In this document: positions 1 through 10,348 of the stretch, piece after piece
Position numbering within the stretch: position 1 is the stretch's first letter
How the letters are laid out: every line of letters begins with the position of its first letter
Assembly: GCA_017893485.1 (NCBI GenBank)
Contig: JACEHZ010000203.1
Span: 310,001 to 374,000, forward strand
Reading direction: 5' to 3'
From: Hemerocallis citrina
Taxonomy: Eukaryota; Streptophyta; Magnoliopsida; Asparagales; Asphodelaceae
Length of the DNA stretch: 64,000 bases
Translations under genes and position numbers: made by a program
Notes under the pieces: generated by a model
Database searches by the model: none
Told to the model about the DNA's origin: nothing
Seen by the model: the letters and a program-made list of their open reading frames with translations, nothing else

Positions 1-335
1 CAAGTTCCCACACTCGGTGACTGAGAACAGAGAAGTCGGCCTTCCGCTGCGCCAGCTGAGCCTCCAAAGCTCCAACTCTGTCCTTCAGGGTATCCACTTG
101 CCTCTGAAGAGAAGCCACAGTGCCACTCAGAGCTGGTCCCTCTTCTTCATCGGAAGAAGAATCATCAGATGAATCCGGCGGTGGGGGTGATCTCTCGAGA
201 TTCAGGGTACTCCTCATCATCAGAATCTGCTTGCCCAGGGTGATACTCGTCCTCAGAATCAGCCTGTCCAGGATGGTACTCTTCCTCAATAATATGCCAG
301 TCGTCGCCTCCAGCAGGGTCGAAGTGATCAGCCAT
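1..335 (-). pseudogene. Ty3/gypsy gag, N-terminal part (frameshifted, runs off the left edge)
   Basis: The reading frame starts at an ATG at 335 on the minus strand, 154 bp inside the primer-binding site of the element. It begins MADHFDPAGG and contains two copies of an acidic unit around EEYHPGQADS. The frame closes at 165, but a neighbouring frame then continues to the window edge with an Asp/Ser/Glu-rich stretch followed by a heptad-like coiled coil (LQRQVDTLKDRVGALEAQLA). This is what a gypsy gag N-terminus looks like after a one-base frame change near 180-190. Matrix, capsid, protease and pol would lie to the left of the window. The lineage is inferred only from the primer site and the long LTR (Tekay/Del-like chromovirus). 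Confidence 0.6.
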
Positions 336-488
336 CTTAGAAATAGAGAGGAAGGAGCATAAATCATAGAGCAACACAAATGTAAGTCACTTACATTTAA
401 ATCTCTAAACTCAAACCCACACTCTAATGTCCACATCTAGGGTGTCGTTCCTTATAAACTTGTACAAGTGTGAAAGCGTAGAAAGCGT

Positions 489-501
489 GGCTCTGATACC
501 A
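489..501 (-). other. Primer-binding site of the minus-strand gypsy element
   Basis: On the minus strand this reads TGGTATCAGAGCC, the usual plant gypsy/copia site complementary to the 3' end of initiator methionine tRNA. It lies 3 bp inside the LTR end at 505, which fixes the element's orientation as minus and the LTR as its 5' LTR. Confidence 0.85.
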
Positions 502-1131
502 CTCTGTAACGCCCCGAATCCCAAAACATTGAATTCGAGATGTTCTTCAGGATCTTTTCACTTTCTTTGAGTACAATTTTACAAGGAAATATAAACTTTT
601 CTTTTTACATCAGAGTACAACATATTACATTCAAATTCTCACAGCAGAAGCAAAATATACAACATTTACATAATGAACAACAACATGATAAACTCTTTAT
701 GCATCCATTCCTCTTTACATGTAATTTATCCTGCATACAAAACTGTGGGTACGTCAGTTTATTCAACCGACGATAATTATACATGGCCATCCTCTCTATG
801 CCAGGAACAGTATAATGAATCTCATTTCTTAACAAAATCACAATTTGTTCATAATAAGCATGCAAAACAAAGGAAACTTTTAGAGATGTCATGTCGTGAT
901 TGTGCACTTAATCCTTAATGCAATTTATTTAATTAACATGACACTAATGCACACTTGTTCGAATTCTATGCATCCCATTCTACATAGGTTCGAGGGCAAG
1001 CCTCTTAATCGTTCTTCATTTTTGTAGGGTTCAATCCCCCGCCATGACTTACTCTACTTCTGTAAATTCAATGAGTATCCTAGATGATTCTATGAGTACA
1101 AGCATGTATCCTGGCCCCTGGAGTAGAATTT

Positions 1132-1297
1132 CGCGCCATGTCTTGACTCGTCAGGCATGCATTCTGCGACAATTCAGCCTCCTCCCTGAACACAATCCTC
1201 TTGCAGTCACCAAAGCATCCCATGAGCGTGACTAAAGTCCGATCATTACTGAGTTGTGCCCGCGCCATGTCTTGACTCATCAAGCATGCATTCTGCG
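1132..1297. repeat. 37-bp direct repeat pair inside the LTR
   Basis: A 37-bp unit beginning CGCGCCATGTCTTGACTC occurs at 1132-1168 and again at 1261-1297 with two mismatches. It is separated by unrelated sequence and belongs to the internal structure of the LTR; the function is unknown. Confidence 0.7.
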
Positions 1298-1762
1298 GCT
1301 CACACACCCGCACCGTACCCTAGCTCTCATACTCATGTTTTTCTCTCACCTTCATCACCTCCACACTATGTATTAAATTGATTAGAATCATGAATGAAAA
1401 TCAAGCTCTAGAGTTAGCCTCTCCATCAACCGGACTTATCATTTCATTTCACATGACCAACCTTGGTCTATTTCTCACATCATTTCATTTCACTGCCGGG
1501 GAGACTTAGCTACTCCTTCGTTCAATTTCAAATTCACAATATCCAATTGAGCATCATCAGCTCATAATTCATTTTAGAGTCTCACAGACTTTCTCACCAT
1601 GATTTAACATTTCATATTTTCATTTAATTCTCAATTCTCATCTATGATTCATTCCACATAATTCATATAGCCATAAACAGAGTCCATCGACTTAAATCAT
1701 AAAGTTCACAATTACCAACAGCAAATAACATGAATTCAAATATATCAAAGTCCACTCTGTAC

Positions 1763-2524
1763 AGTCGACTTGGAAGAACACCAGTCGACTTATACAGTCA
1801 CATACAGTATCATCGTAAATGCTCGGGATAGTCGACTGTTGAAACCACCAGTCGCCTGTCCCGCAACTTTCATGTTCACAAATTTGTCCATATGACAGTC
1901 GACTGTTCATCGATCAGTCGTCTGTCCTGGAGATTCAAACAGCACAATTCTAAGTCCAGATCAGTCGACTTGCTACACGCATTCGGTCGACTGGGCAGAT
2001 CCATTTTCAAAATAACGAATTATCTTACAGTTCTTACATGTACTTGTATCATGATATCAATTTACCATATACATAAATGCATGTTTCACAAACAGAGTCT
2101 CTTATCGTTCAGTAACATTACAGCATGAATGTTCAGTTACTAATATGCTCTTTCTTTAGAGAAAAATACTTTAAACATGCGTTCACATTGCTCATACTTT
2201 CTTACGACAATGAAGATATAAATCTCAAGTTATCATACTGGGTCTACATAATGGAATACCTTAATTTATGGAACTTCCAAATAGTCACAGTCAGATTGAA
2301 GTACCAGTCGACTTAATACAGCATCAGTCGACTGCTTCGACAAATTTAAGTTATTAACCACCATTAGTTCTTTTCATTCATTTACCTTCCCTCCATCATA
2401 TGTGTCATAGGGAAAAATATACATATAATAATCACACCATCATGTCTATTCGCACACATGTTTATCAGTACATTATGGAAAATAGTGTCTCGTACCAGTC
2501 GGCTGGCTCACATGGCAGTCGACT
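1763..2524. repeat. Cluster of palindromic AGTCGACT motifs in the LTR
   Basis: Eight perfect copies of the palindrome AGTCGACT lie at 1763, 1783, 1830, 1897, 1963, 2306, 2326 and 2517. One-base variants occur between them (AGTCGCCT near 1850, AGTCGTCT near 1917, GGTCGACT near 1985, AGTCGGCT near 2506). Most are preceded by C and followed by G or T. Spacing is irregular, so this is not a simple tandem repeat. They lie on the promoter side of the LTR, 0.3-1.1 kb upstream of the TATA box when read on the minus strand... the element's U3 side being at 3351. Confidence 0.7.
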
Positions 2525-3351
2525 GTACCGACAGTCTCGTTCTCAATATTAATAGCATGTTCAAACAGTTTCTACTATATTAAATTCACTTTTCATAGCA
2601 TGGTAGCATTCAATTTGTCATAGTATAATTTCCTACATTAGAAGATCTGAGAAACACTCACCTTATATGAAGAAATAAACGAAATCCCGCAAGAACTCCT
2701 CAATACGGTACTGCACTCCTTGCTCCTTTGTTCCACGCCGAGCTCCTCAGAAATGCTGCTTGTCTCCACAGAAAAGCTCCCACACACAAACTCACAAATA
2801 CACTCACTTAAAGTAATCTTAGAAAATCTTAGTGTAAAAGAGATAGGGAAATAGGAGGGGTATTTATACTAGGAGATAAATAGAATGGAGGGTTAAGATA
2901 CATTGGGGAGTTGGAAAATCAAGGGCTGAGATCCAATCGGGAGTTGAGAAACTACCCACACCTCAAGATGTAACTACCCATGATCTAAGTCCATTACTCC
3001 ACAATCCGGCCAAGCTTGTGCCTTGTGCACGTGTACATGGAGTGCACGTGTACACACAAACCCCACTCCATAAATTGCACATCAAATATCCGGAAAAGAA
3101 GAAAAAGAGGCTACACATACAAGTTGTAGGAATTAAATAAATAAAGGTTAAGTTTATGGGCTTAAGTTCATTTGGGCCAAAATATTTTAAAAGAGAAAAT
3201 AAACAAATCAACATTTGGGCTTTAAGAAGAATGCTTTATCGAAAATAATACTTTATTCATCATGTGGAGAAAATAATAAACAACAAGCTACACAAGCACA
3301 CCATATGAAAATAAATAATCTTTAAGTATTAAGAAAAATCGGGGTATTACA

Positions 3352-5333
3352 CCCTGAGCGTGTCGTGCCGTCGCTCTGCAGTTGCCACCGCCTGAGCCTT
3401 CCCCTCACCTCGCCGTCCTCGTCGCTGTTCCTTTTTCCCGCTCACTCTCTCTCGCTCTCTCTCTCTGTCTGTGTTGCCGTGAAGAAGAAGAAGTGAGATG
3501 GGGATTGTTGTTGCTGTTGGGTTTTGGTGCATTGGAGTTGGTGTTTGTGAAGTGAAGTTGGAGTTATTAGTTTGCTGTTTGGTGTGCTAGTGTGTTGGGG
3601 GTTTACTGTTGTGTTGGAATCTAATTGTAGTGGAGTTGTTGTTGGAGTGTTTTCTGTCTTGGAGTTTGTGAAGGAGTTGTTGCTGTTCGGGAGAAAGGAG
3701 ATTCACTTGATTGCTCCTTGGATTATTCGGAGTTTGCTATTTTGGCGTGGCTGCCACACATCTTGCACGTGTTCTACTGTCCGGGATACTGATCCCGTTA
3801 TTCTTGTCTTCAATTTCATCGTCGTCAACTAACAGGCAAGTGTCTCTTGTACAATTCGTTTGTTCTAGTACAAGCTCTTTTGCAAAAATACCGCAAGTAT
3901 ATCCCTTGACTCTATTCGTATTGTACATAATCTATCGATCCCGTATTCGTACAAGATCACGAATACTTGTTGCCATATGCATTGCATGAACACGATACAC
4001 ATAAATACTCTTAGAACTATACATGATGGGGTGCATGAATTGCTTGTTACTAGGTTGCATGTTGTTATAATATCTTTTATTCTTGATTAAGTGTTATACA
4101 TGCCATTAGTCGCATCAACATGTTTTATAGACCCTGAAATATGGTTACCGGCATTGCATAAGTCTTGATACTTGATCCTGTCATGTTACCCTTGCCATGT
4201 TACCCGTCCTTGTTCTTGCATGTAGTTTTTGTTCACGTTTAATTGAAATAACAAGATAACAAGCCGGGGTATAAAGGGAAAAGATTTAGTAGTGGGCAAT
4301 ATAGAAGAGCGTACTTGGACGGGGGCTCGTGGTTCCTCGCTGCAAATAGCAAGTTACAAGTTGCAAGTTGCTAAATTACAGGTTTACATGTGCACGCTAC
4401 AAGACACACTACATGTTCCACATTGCACGTATCTTGATACAAGATATACTTGACATGTTTCACGCTGCAGGTTACACTACATGTTCCACATTGCACGTAT
4501 CTCGAACAATATATAATTTTTCCCGAGTACGTGACTTATAGAATCCACCACTAGTCTAAACATTCACTTGATTGTGTGTAGCAACCATGTGGTATGGGAT
4601 GCATGAAGTGCTACCTAGTTAGGTTAATAAAAGACATGACATTTACACGTACACTTGCATGATCCGTTTACATGTTACATGGTTATGATGACTTGTTTAC
4701 TTGTTTACATGTTACTCGTTCATGTTGACACGTTTACTTGCTTACTCGTTCACATGTTACATGTTCCTATGGATTATTTAATTGTTTACATACATGCTAT
4801 TTGTTCCATGAGGTCTTGTTCTTGATTCTGTTGCATGTTGTATTTTCTCTATTATATGATTCTTGATTTCTTGTTCTTTCCCTGCTTTTGTTTCATTTTA
4901 TATTGTTCCGTTAGCTTGTACCACTTGCGGCCCGTGACTTGCATTAACGGGTACCTCTTTGTTTCTTTCTTTTGTAATAATATACTTGCAGGCCCAAATG
5001 GAGAATTACCCGAAGGTGTTGCTGAGCAAAGATTTTAGTGTTGTTTAATTTCATGTTATTTTAATTCATGTTTTATTCATGTAATCCTTGTTGTAATCCG
5101 GGTGTGTTTGACCCGTAACTATGTTTCTTTTCCAGTTGTTGGTTATGTCCTGTATTATGTCATGTACCATGTCATGTACTTTGTTATCCTATTGTAATTT
5201 TACATGCTTGCGTGGTTGATATTGTTATCTTGTTGTTGAGTTAAATATACAGCTTATGAATGATGTATTCGCATCATTCGCTGGGCCTCAGTTACATGCC
5301 TGTGTTTCCGTATTCTGGAAAGCGGGGCATGAC
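3352..5333 (+). mobile_element. Probable LTR remnant (plus orientation)
   Basis: No coding capacity is seen. The stretch has the layout of a long gypsy LTR after its promoter: a pyrimidine-rich leader near 3360-3480, a long AT-rich body with many ACATGTT-type words (4130-4800), and a terminal part ending CGGGGCATGACA at 5333, a typical LTR 3' end whose partner start would be TGTCATGCCCCG. That start is not in the window; it would lie left of the element that inserted at 3351. The sequence continues at 5334 directly inside a LINE ORF2, suggesting the LTR inserted into that LINE. The call is inference from end structure. Confidence 0.4.
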
Positions 5334-7094
5334 AGTATAATCAGCAAAACCCAGACGGGCTTCATCAAGGGCAGATGTATCCTAGATTGTGTGGCCACTG
5401 CTGAACAAATTATCCACCACTGCCATACGAGCAATTCTAAGAACTTCCTCCTAAAACTGGATTTTGAGAAGGCATACAACTCTGCCGACTGGGAGTGTTT
5501 GCTGGAAGCTCTTAGAGGGAGAGGATTCGGGGAAAAATGGGTAAGATGGATCAAACAGTGTTTACATACTAGTAAAATGGTAATATCGGTGAATGGGAGG
5601 CCAAGACCGTCATTTCCTTGCAAGAAGGGACTCTGGTAAGGGGATCCGTTATCCCCACTTCTATTCACTATTGTTGCAGATGTGCTAAGGGGAATGCTAG
5701 AAAATTGTCGAAGAATAGGTTGGATAACACCCGTGGCCTACAGCAACTCTAATCAAGGGTGCACGATTCTCCAGTATGCTGATGACACCCTACTCTTTGG
5801 GAATGGGACCAGATCAGAAACAGTCTGCTTTAAAAGGGCCCTTTATTGTTTTGAAGCCTGGTCAGGTCTCAGGATAAATTTCCATAAGAGTGCACTGATT
5901 TCCATTACACTCTCCGATGAAGATTTTGGTAATGGACGTCAACTATCGGTAATGGACGGTCCACCAGATTTTGGTGGGACAAATGGTGTGGTGCTCATAC
6001 ACTGGTGGAAACTTTTCCAGAGCTGTATAACAAAACGAATCGACCCAATATATCTGTGGCTGAGGCTTGGAAGAGGAAAGATTGGAGGCCGACGTTCCGA
6101 GGAACTCTTACCCCAGGATTACATCAGCAACTACTCGAATTGCAAACACACATCACACGGACCGGGACGAGGCACGCCCAAGGCCCAGACCAGATGCGAT
6201 AAGGACTTGAACCCAAGGGAGTTTTCACAGTCAGATCCCTGTACCATCGAATTCACTTTTGAGGATGCAGACCTAGTTAGGCACAGGTATTATGGAAGGC
6301 AAAAACACCACTTAAAGTCAGAGTCTTGCTCTGGCTAGTGCCCAATAATGCAATCCTCACCAGAGAGAACCTGGCCAAAAGACAGCCCCAGATTGCGACC
6401 GACTGTGGATTCTGTAACATGCATACGGAGAGTTTGAATTACCTTTTTATCCACTGCTCAAGGAGTAAAGCGACTATGGTAGAGGTATTATGAGCCCTAG
6501 GAACAAGTGACTACCCCAACGAATATAAGGATTTGTGGATTGGCCCCAAATTCGCCTCAGTTCGCCATGAAATGAAGGATGCGTGGTACATTGCCATTGT
6601 GGCAACTACATGGGTATTATGGCTAGACAGAAATAATTTTTATTTTCGTGCATCATGTAATAGTATTTCTGGTAACCTTACTCATATCATGCATCTTATT
6701 TTCTTTTGGGCTACAGCTGCTGCCACAGGAGCGAGAGGGAGGATTGCCAGAGTCTTCCAGGTGGAGGAATTTGATGACGAGGAGGTAGAGTTTGGGCCGA
6801 CTCTGGACTGAGAGGGAGGTGCCATCCATACTCATCAGAGTCTCACCAGTTGCAGTATCTGCTAATTTGTATTTTGCCTGCTGTACTTTTGTACTTTTGT
6901 GGGTTTGATGTATGGAGAATTTGACCCACCCCCTAGGGTTTTGCTGGGGGTTTATGTTTTATTTTCCGTACTGTACTTTTTTTCCTGCACTGTTTTTTTG
7001 TATCGCTCCCGGTACACCGGGGTGTTTTATTAATTTCTTATTAATGAAATAGGGTGGTGTTATTCCACCTTTTACCTCAAAAAAAAAAAAAAAA
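5334..7094 (+). pseudogene. Broken L1-type LINE (RT part, zinc-finger C-terminus, 3' UTR, poly-A)
   Basis: Nucleotides from 5334 follow the intact LINE ORF2 from about 14006 onward: the RT region with TQTGFIKGRCILD and QYADDTLLFGNG motifs, then a jump at about 5935 skipping roughly 600 bp of the reference copy (about 14585-15185), then the C-terminal zf-RVT region to a stop at 6811. A 3' UTR and a 16-base poly-A (7079-7094) follow. Stops at 5637-5639 (where the intact copy has CAT) and elsewhere, plus frame changes, make it non-functional. The left boundary coincides with an LTR-like end, so the missing 5' part may lie left of the window rather than be a reverse-transcription truncation. Confidence 0.85.
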
Positions 7095-8360
7095 CAATTT
7101 CTCGGTATTTACTATTTATCCAACTGCGAGGAAATCCACAGAATCACTACTATAATGCTATGTAAAGTTAATTTTCAAAGAATCATATGAAAACTAATCC
7201 AACTTATCAATTCCATCAAAAGGGAATTACTAAACTAATCTTCGCCTTAATTTTATACACCATTAAAAAAACAACTAACCACCATAACTCCAAATTGTGC
7301 ACGACATTATTTTTATATCTATATATTATATTAATAGGAGAGAGAGTATCAACCTCTCTCCTTTCTCTATTTTGAAATAAAGAAAGGAGAGCAAAAATAG
7401 GAATTCACATTTATTAACACGTGCATTATGCACATTTTCATTAAAAAAACAATATAAAAGCCCCAAACCTATAATACTAGAACTGTGTTTTACTCATTAA
7501 GTATTCGATGAAATGCCTATGTAGCACATAATGTGTTTGTTAAAAAATGGTTTTGAAAAACTTTGCTTAACTAAATAAATTGTATCTATGTATGGTGTAT
7601 GTATTAATTTCTTTACTACCTTATTTTATTTTCAATTTCTAATTTGTGTTTTTGAAATCCTGAAATTTGAATTTGGGGAAGAGTACGGGTTGAAGATGGG
7701 GATGACTGTGGTATCGGGTCCACAAATGAAATTTAGTAAGGAGATAGGTGGCAGAGAGAAGGGTGAGGCGAATATAGAGCTGGAGGAGGATGTTGGAGAA
7801 TGGGACGTCGCTGCGGTCGAAGACAACAGAGACGTGAGATATGAGGGATAAGGCATTTGATAGGGTATGAATTTGGGAGGGAGAGAGGAGGGAGAGGAGG
7901 GTTAAGATGAGGCGGGTCAAGGCCTGAGTGTTGCCGGTCAAGATGTATACAATGACTAGACCGTGAGCGTAATTTTTTGGGGTAAAATTTACTAAACTAT
8001 TCAGTTGAAGAGTTAATTTCTCTCAATTATTTCACACTTTTTTAAAGTTATATATAATTTTATAAGTTCATTAGAGTTATTTTAATCTGTGCAATTTACA
8101 GAGGGTAACACTAGGAAGGATATAACGCAGTAGTGATATGCTTTTATTCAACAACAAAGCAAAACATAAATTATAACCAGAGTTACAATGCATCAAACAC
8201 CAACACAAATCACAAGAAAATTTATATTTTAAGCTAAATTCTAGATAAATAATATAACTGATGGCCCTCTCCTATTCATATAGATCACCAACATTATTCC
8301 TACCCCTCAATAATTCCCAACTCCTTCTAGCATTGCACTGGACCATACATAAAAGGCTCA
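7095..8360. other. Intergenic; one possible degraded gene fragment
   Basis: Mostly AT-rich unique-looking sequence. A minus-strand open frame at 7639-7941 starts MTGNTQALTRLILTLLSLLS and has normal protein-like composition; a second minus frame overlaps it (7632-7856) as if one base had been lost or gained. It may be the 5' part of a pseudogene, but the family was not recognised and no splice structure could be fixed. The rest (7095-7600, 7950-8360) shows nothing else. Confidence 0.3.
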
Positions 8361-8912
8361 TCAGAACCCATCACACTGGAATGATATATCACAACCACTG
8401 TGTGGGCTCAAAGTGAGAACATGATTGGGCTTTCTAATGAACGCCGGTAATCGGCCCAACAACTCGCACACGCATGCATTGTCGGTGATCTCCAGCCTCC
8501 GGCAGCAGGCTGTGTTCCTTGCATTGTGGTGGCGGCGGCGGCGGCGGTGGTGGTGGTGGTGACCATGGTGGTCCAAAATGGGCTCATGTGGATCATGGTG
8601 ATGGTGACCATGGTGGTCCAAAATGGGCTCATGTGGACCGTGATGGTGATGGTGGTCGTAGTGACGACGGCCAGGGTGGTCATCATTTAAAGGCTCCAAA
8701 ACGGGCTCATGTTCTGGTCCATGGCTATTCAGCCCGATATGCCCAGGCCCAATGGTCTTGATGAAGCTGCATGCTTCATTAGCAAGAGCAATTTGGGCAG
8801 GGCAGAGCGCTTGTGCCGAGGCTAGCAAGCAAGCATGGTTTAAGACAAGGATGGTGATGGATGAGACGAGTAGTAGATTGATTACAAGTGAAGTGTAGGG
8901 TGGTTTTTCCAT
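8361..8912 (-). CDS. Secreted LTP/2S-albumin-superfamily (8-cysteine) protein with His-rich insert
   Basis: A complete 183-residue single-exon gene. Residues 1-35 are a signal peptide (hydrophobic core LVINLLLVSSITILVL, cleavage likely after ASAQA), so the product should be secreted to the apoplast or wall. The mature part has the eight-cysteine pattern: C37, C48, C136-C137, C147-x-C149, C174, C180, i.e. C-Xn-C-Xn-CC-Xn-CXC-Xn-C-Xn-C. Between the second cysteine and the CC pair, where the family normally has a short loop, an 87-residue insert holds two copies of a HEPILDHHGHHHH-like unit and many His and Arg residues, suggesting metal or polyanion binding (inference). The fold belongs to the hydrophobic-seed-protein/LTP group; a ligand cannot be named. 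The start is the first ATG after a TATA box at 8976-8983. Confidence 0.85.
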   Translation of the reverse strand: MEKPPYTSLVINLLLVSSITILVLNHACLLASAQALCPAQIALANEACSFIKTIGPGHIGLNSHGPEHEPVLEPLNDDHPGRRHYDHHHHHGPHEPILDHHGHHHHDPHEPILDHHGHHHHHRRRRRHHNARNTACCRRLEITDNACVCELLGRLPAFIRKPNHVLTLSPHSGCDISFQCDGF

Positions 8913-8975
8913 GGAAAAAAAAAGTTTGAATTTGATTGTGAGACATGCTGAGTTTTGAGGATTGGGATTTCTCCT

Positions 8976-8983
8976 TCTTATAG
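8976..8983 (-). promoter_or_regulatory. TATA box of the 8-cysteine protein gene
   Basis: The minus strand reads CTATAAGA, 64 bp upstream of the ATG at 8912, the usual spacing for a plant TATA box with a short leader. The leader contains an A/T run just before the ATG. Confidence 0.5.
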
Positions 8984-8989
8984 TAGGGG

Positions 8990-10177
8990 CCAGACACTGG
9001 AGGTACGTAATGGGGTTTTGTGGTTTAGTTGAAATGTTGGTGGTTCACACTTGGGTTGTGATTTATACATTGTTAAACTGTTTTCAGTGAATGCAAAAGA
9101 AGTGAAATATTTAATTTACTTATTCTTTTGATAGAAAATGAAACATTTAATTACATTCGACACTCTGGCAGCATACATACGTAAAGCAGTTAATTCCAAA
9201 AATATGCTTATTGTTAGACATAATCAAATGATTTAGAGGAAATTGAGCTTCATATACATACATACGATATCGTATGAGGAACTCACCTTATATAAGGTTT
9301 CCTTTGGCCAATGATACATAAATCACTCTCTTCCAACAAATACAGTTACTAATTTTGAATCTGAGTCAAGTCCAACAGAAAGTCCTTCTAACAGAAAATG
9401 TATAAAAAAGTACTACAAATACTGTACTCTTTAATGTACTCACTAACAGGTACTCACTAACAGGGCCGACCCTGAGTTTATGGGGGCACCGATACATTAA
9501 CAGGGCCGACCCTAAGTTTATGGGGGCACCGATGCGAACTTCCAAAATGCAGCCCCCCATACAAAATTTGTTTTTAAAAAAAATTGTTAAAATATATATC
9601 ACAGCAGTCTATACTAATTGGATTCCTAGTAGACAACACATCAACTAAAATACTAAAATATTAGGTACAACAACAGTACTCAGCATTTCTCAACAAGATA
9701 TGATGAAATAGCAAATAGGAAACTACATTCAGTTACTGCATTTCTTCCCTACTTATTAAAGAGGACAAATCAAGGACCCAGACACAGTAAAGGGTGTAAT
9801 GCATGACAAATAAATATACCATTTATTTTCTCAACTCATCTGATGTATCAGGAATGGACTTAGTCCAAGTTAATCTCATAATATCTATCGATATCACACT
9901 TACATCCAAAACCCTTTCAGTTTGCATCTCCTACACATGGAAAAGACCGAGATAAAACAAAACAACTAGACCAGCAACTACCAGTATAATTGAGTACAGG
10001 GCTACTGTTTTTTACATGAGTGAGAGAATGCACTTGATTAAGTTCTTAGGAGAGTAGACTCCATGTAAAATGTAACGATCGTCATCGGCACGTTGTGCCT
10101 AGTCTTTTGTAAAGTCCTGTAAACGGCACGTCGTGCCTAGACTTGTGTGTAACAAGCATATATTGTAAACATTAAAG
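8990..10177. other. Intergenic with hAT-like terminal repeat fragments
   Basis: No gene seen. A roughly 40-bp unit beginning AACAGGGCCGACCCT is tandemly duplicated at about 9459-9535, ending in a stretch with CAAAATGCAGCCCCCC; CAGGGCCG(G/A)CCCT is typical of the ends of plant hAT transposons with TTF-type zinc-finger transposases. At 10090-10135 a short hairpin-like word GGCACGTTGTGCC / GGCACGTCGTGCC is repeated about 40 bp apart. The remainder is AT-rich. Confidence 0.4.
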
Positions 10178-10348
10178 AGTGTATTCATTGGGGGGGATTG
10201 TAATGGGAGACCACTCGCTGAAATCCACCTGAAAATGCCCAAAATCAACCCTCCCCAGGGTGCCTTGTTTTGAATTTGGATCCATAACATCCCAATCCAA
10301 TTTTGGAGAAGAGAAGTCATTCAAGAAATAGTTTCGGAGTTTGGGTCG

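Larger units (their letters stand above)
505..3351 (-). mobile_element. 5' LTR (2.85 kb) of a minus-strand Ty3/gypsy element
   Basis: The LTR begins TGTAACGCCCCGA and ends TCGGGGTATTACA, near-perfect short inverted termini with TG...CA ends, and abuts the primer-binding site at 489-501. A TATA box in the minus direction lies at 2861-2870 (AGTATAAATA). A 2.8-kb LTR with an initiator-Met primer site is typical of Tekay/Del-type chromoviruses. Part of it (about 940-1045, read on the minus strand) clearly matches part of the solo LTR at 28974-32238 (about 31680-31800), so the two are related families. The flank begins CCCTG at 3352; the matching target duplication would be outside the window. Confidence 0.8.

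Noticed and set aside
165..377. Independent small acidic protein gene
   Set aside because: Position just inside a primer-binding site and continuation in a neighbouring frame show it is the gag start of a gypsy element.
8408..8686. Second minus-strand frame inside the 8-cysteine gene
   Set aside because: Thr/Met/Ile-rich shadow of the His-codon repeats (CAC/CAT read out of frame).
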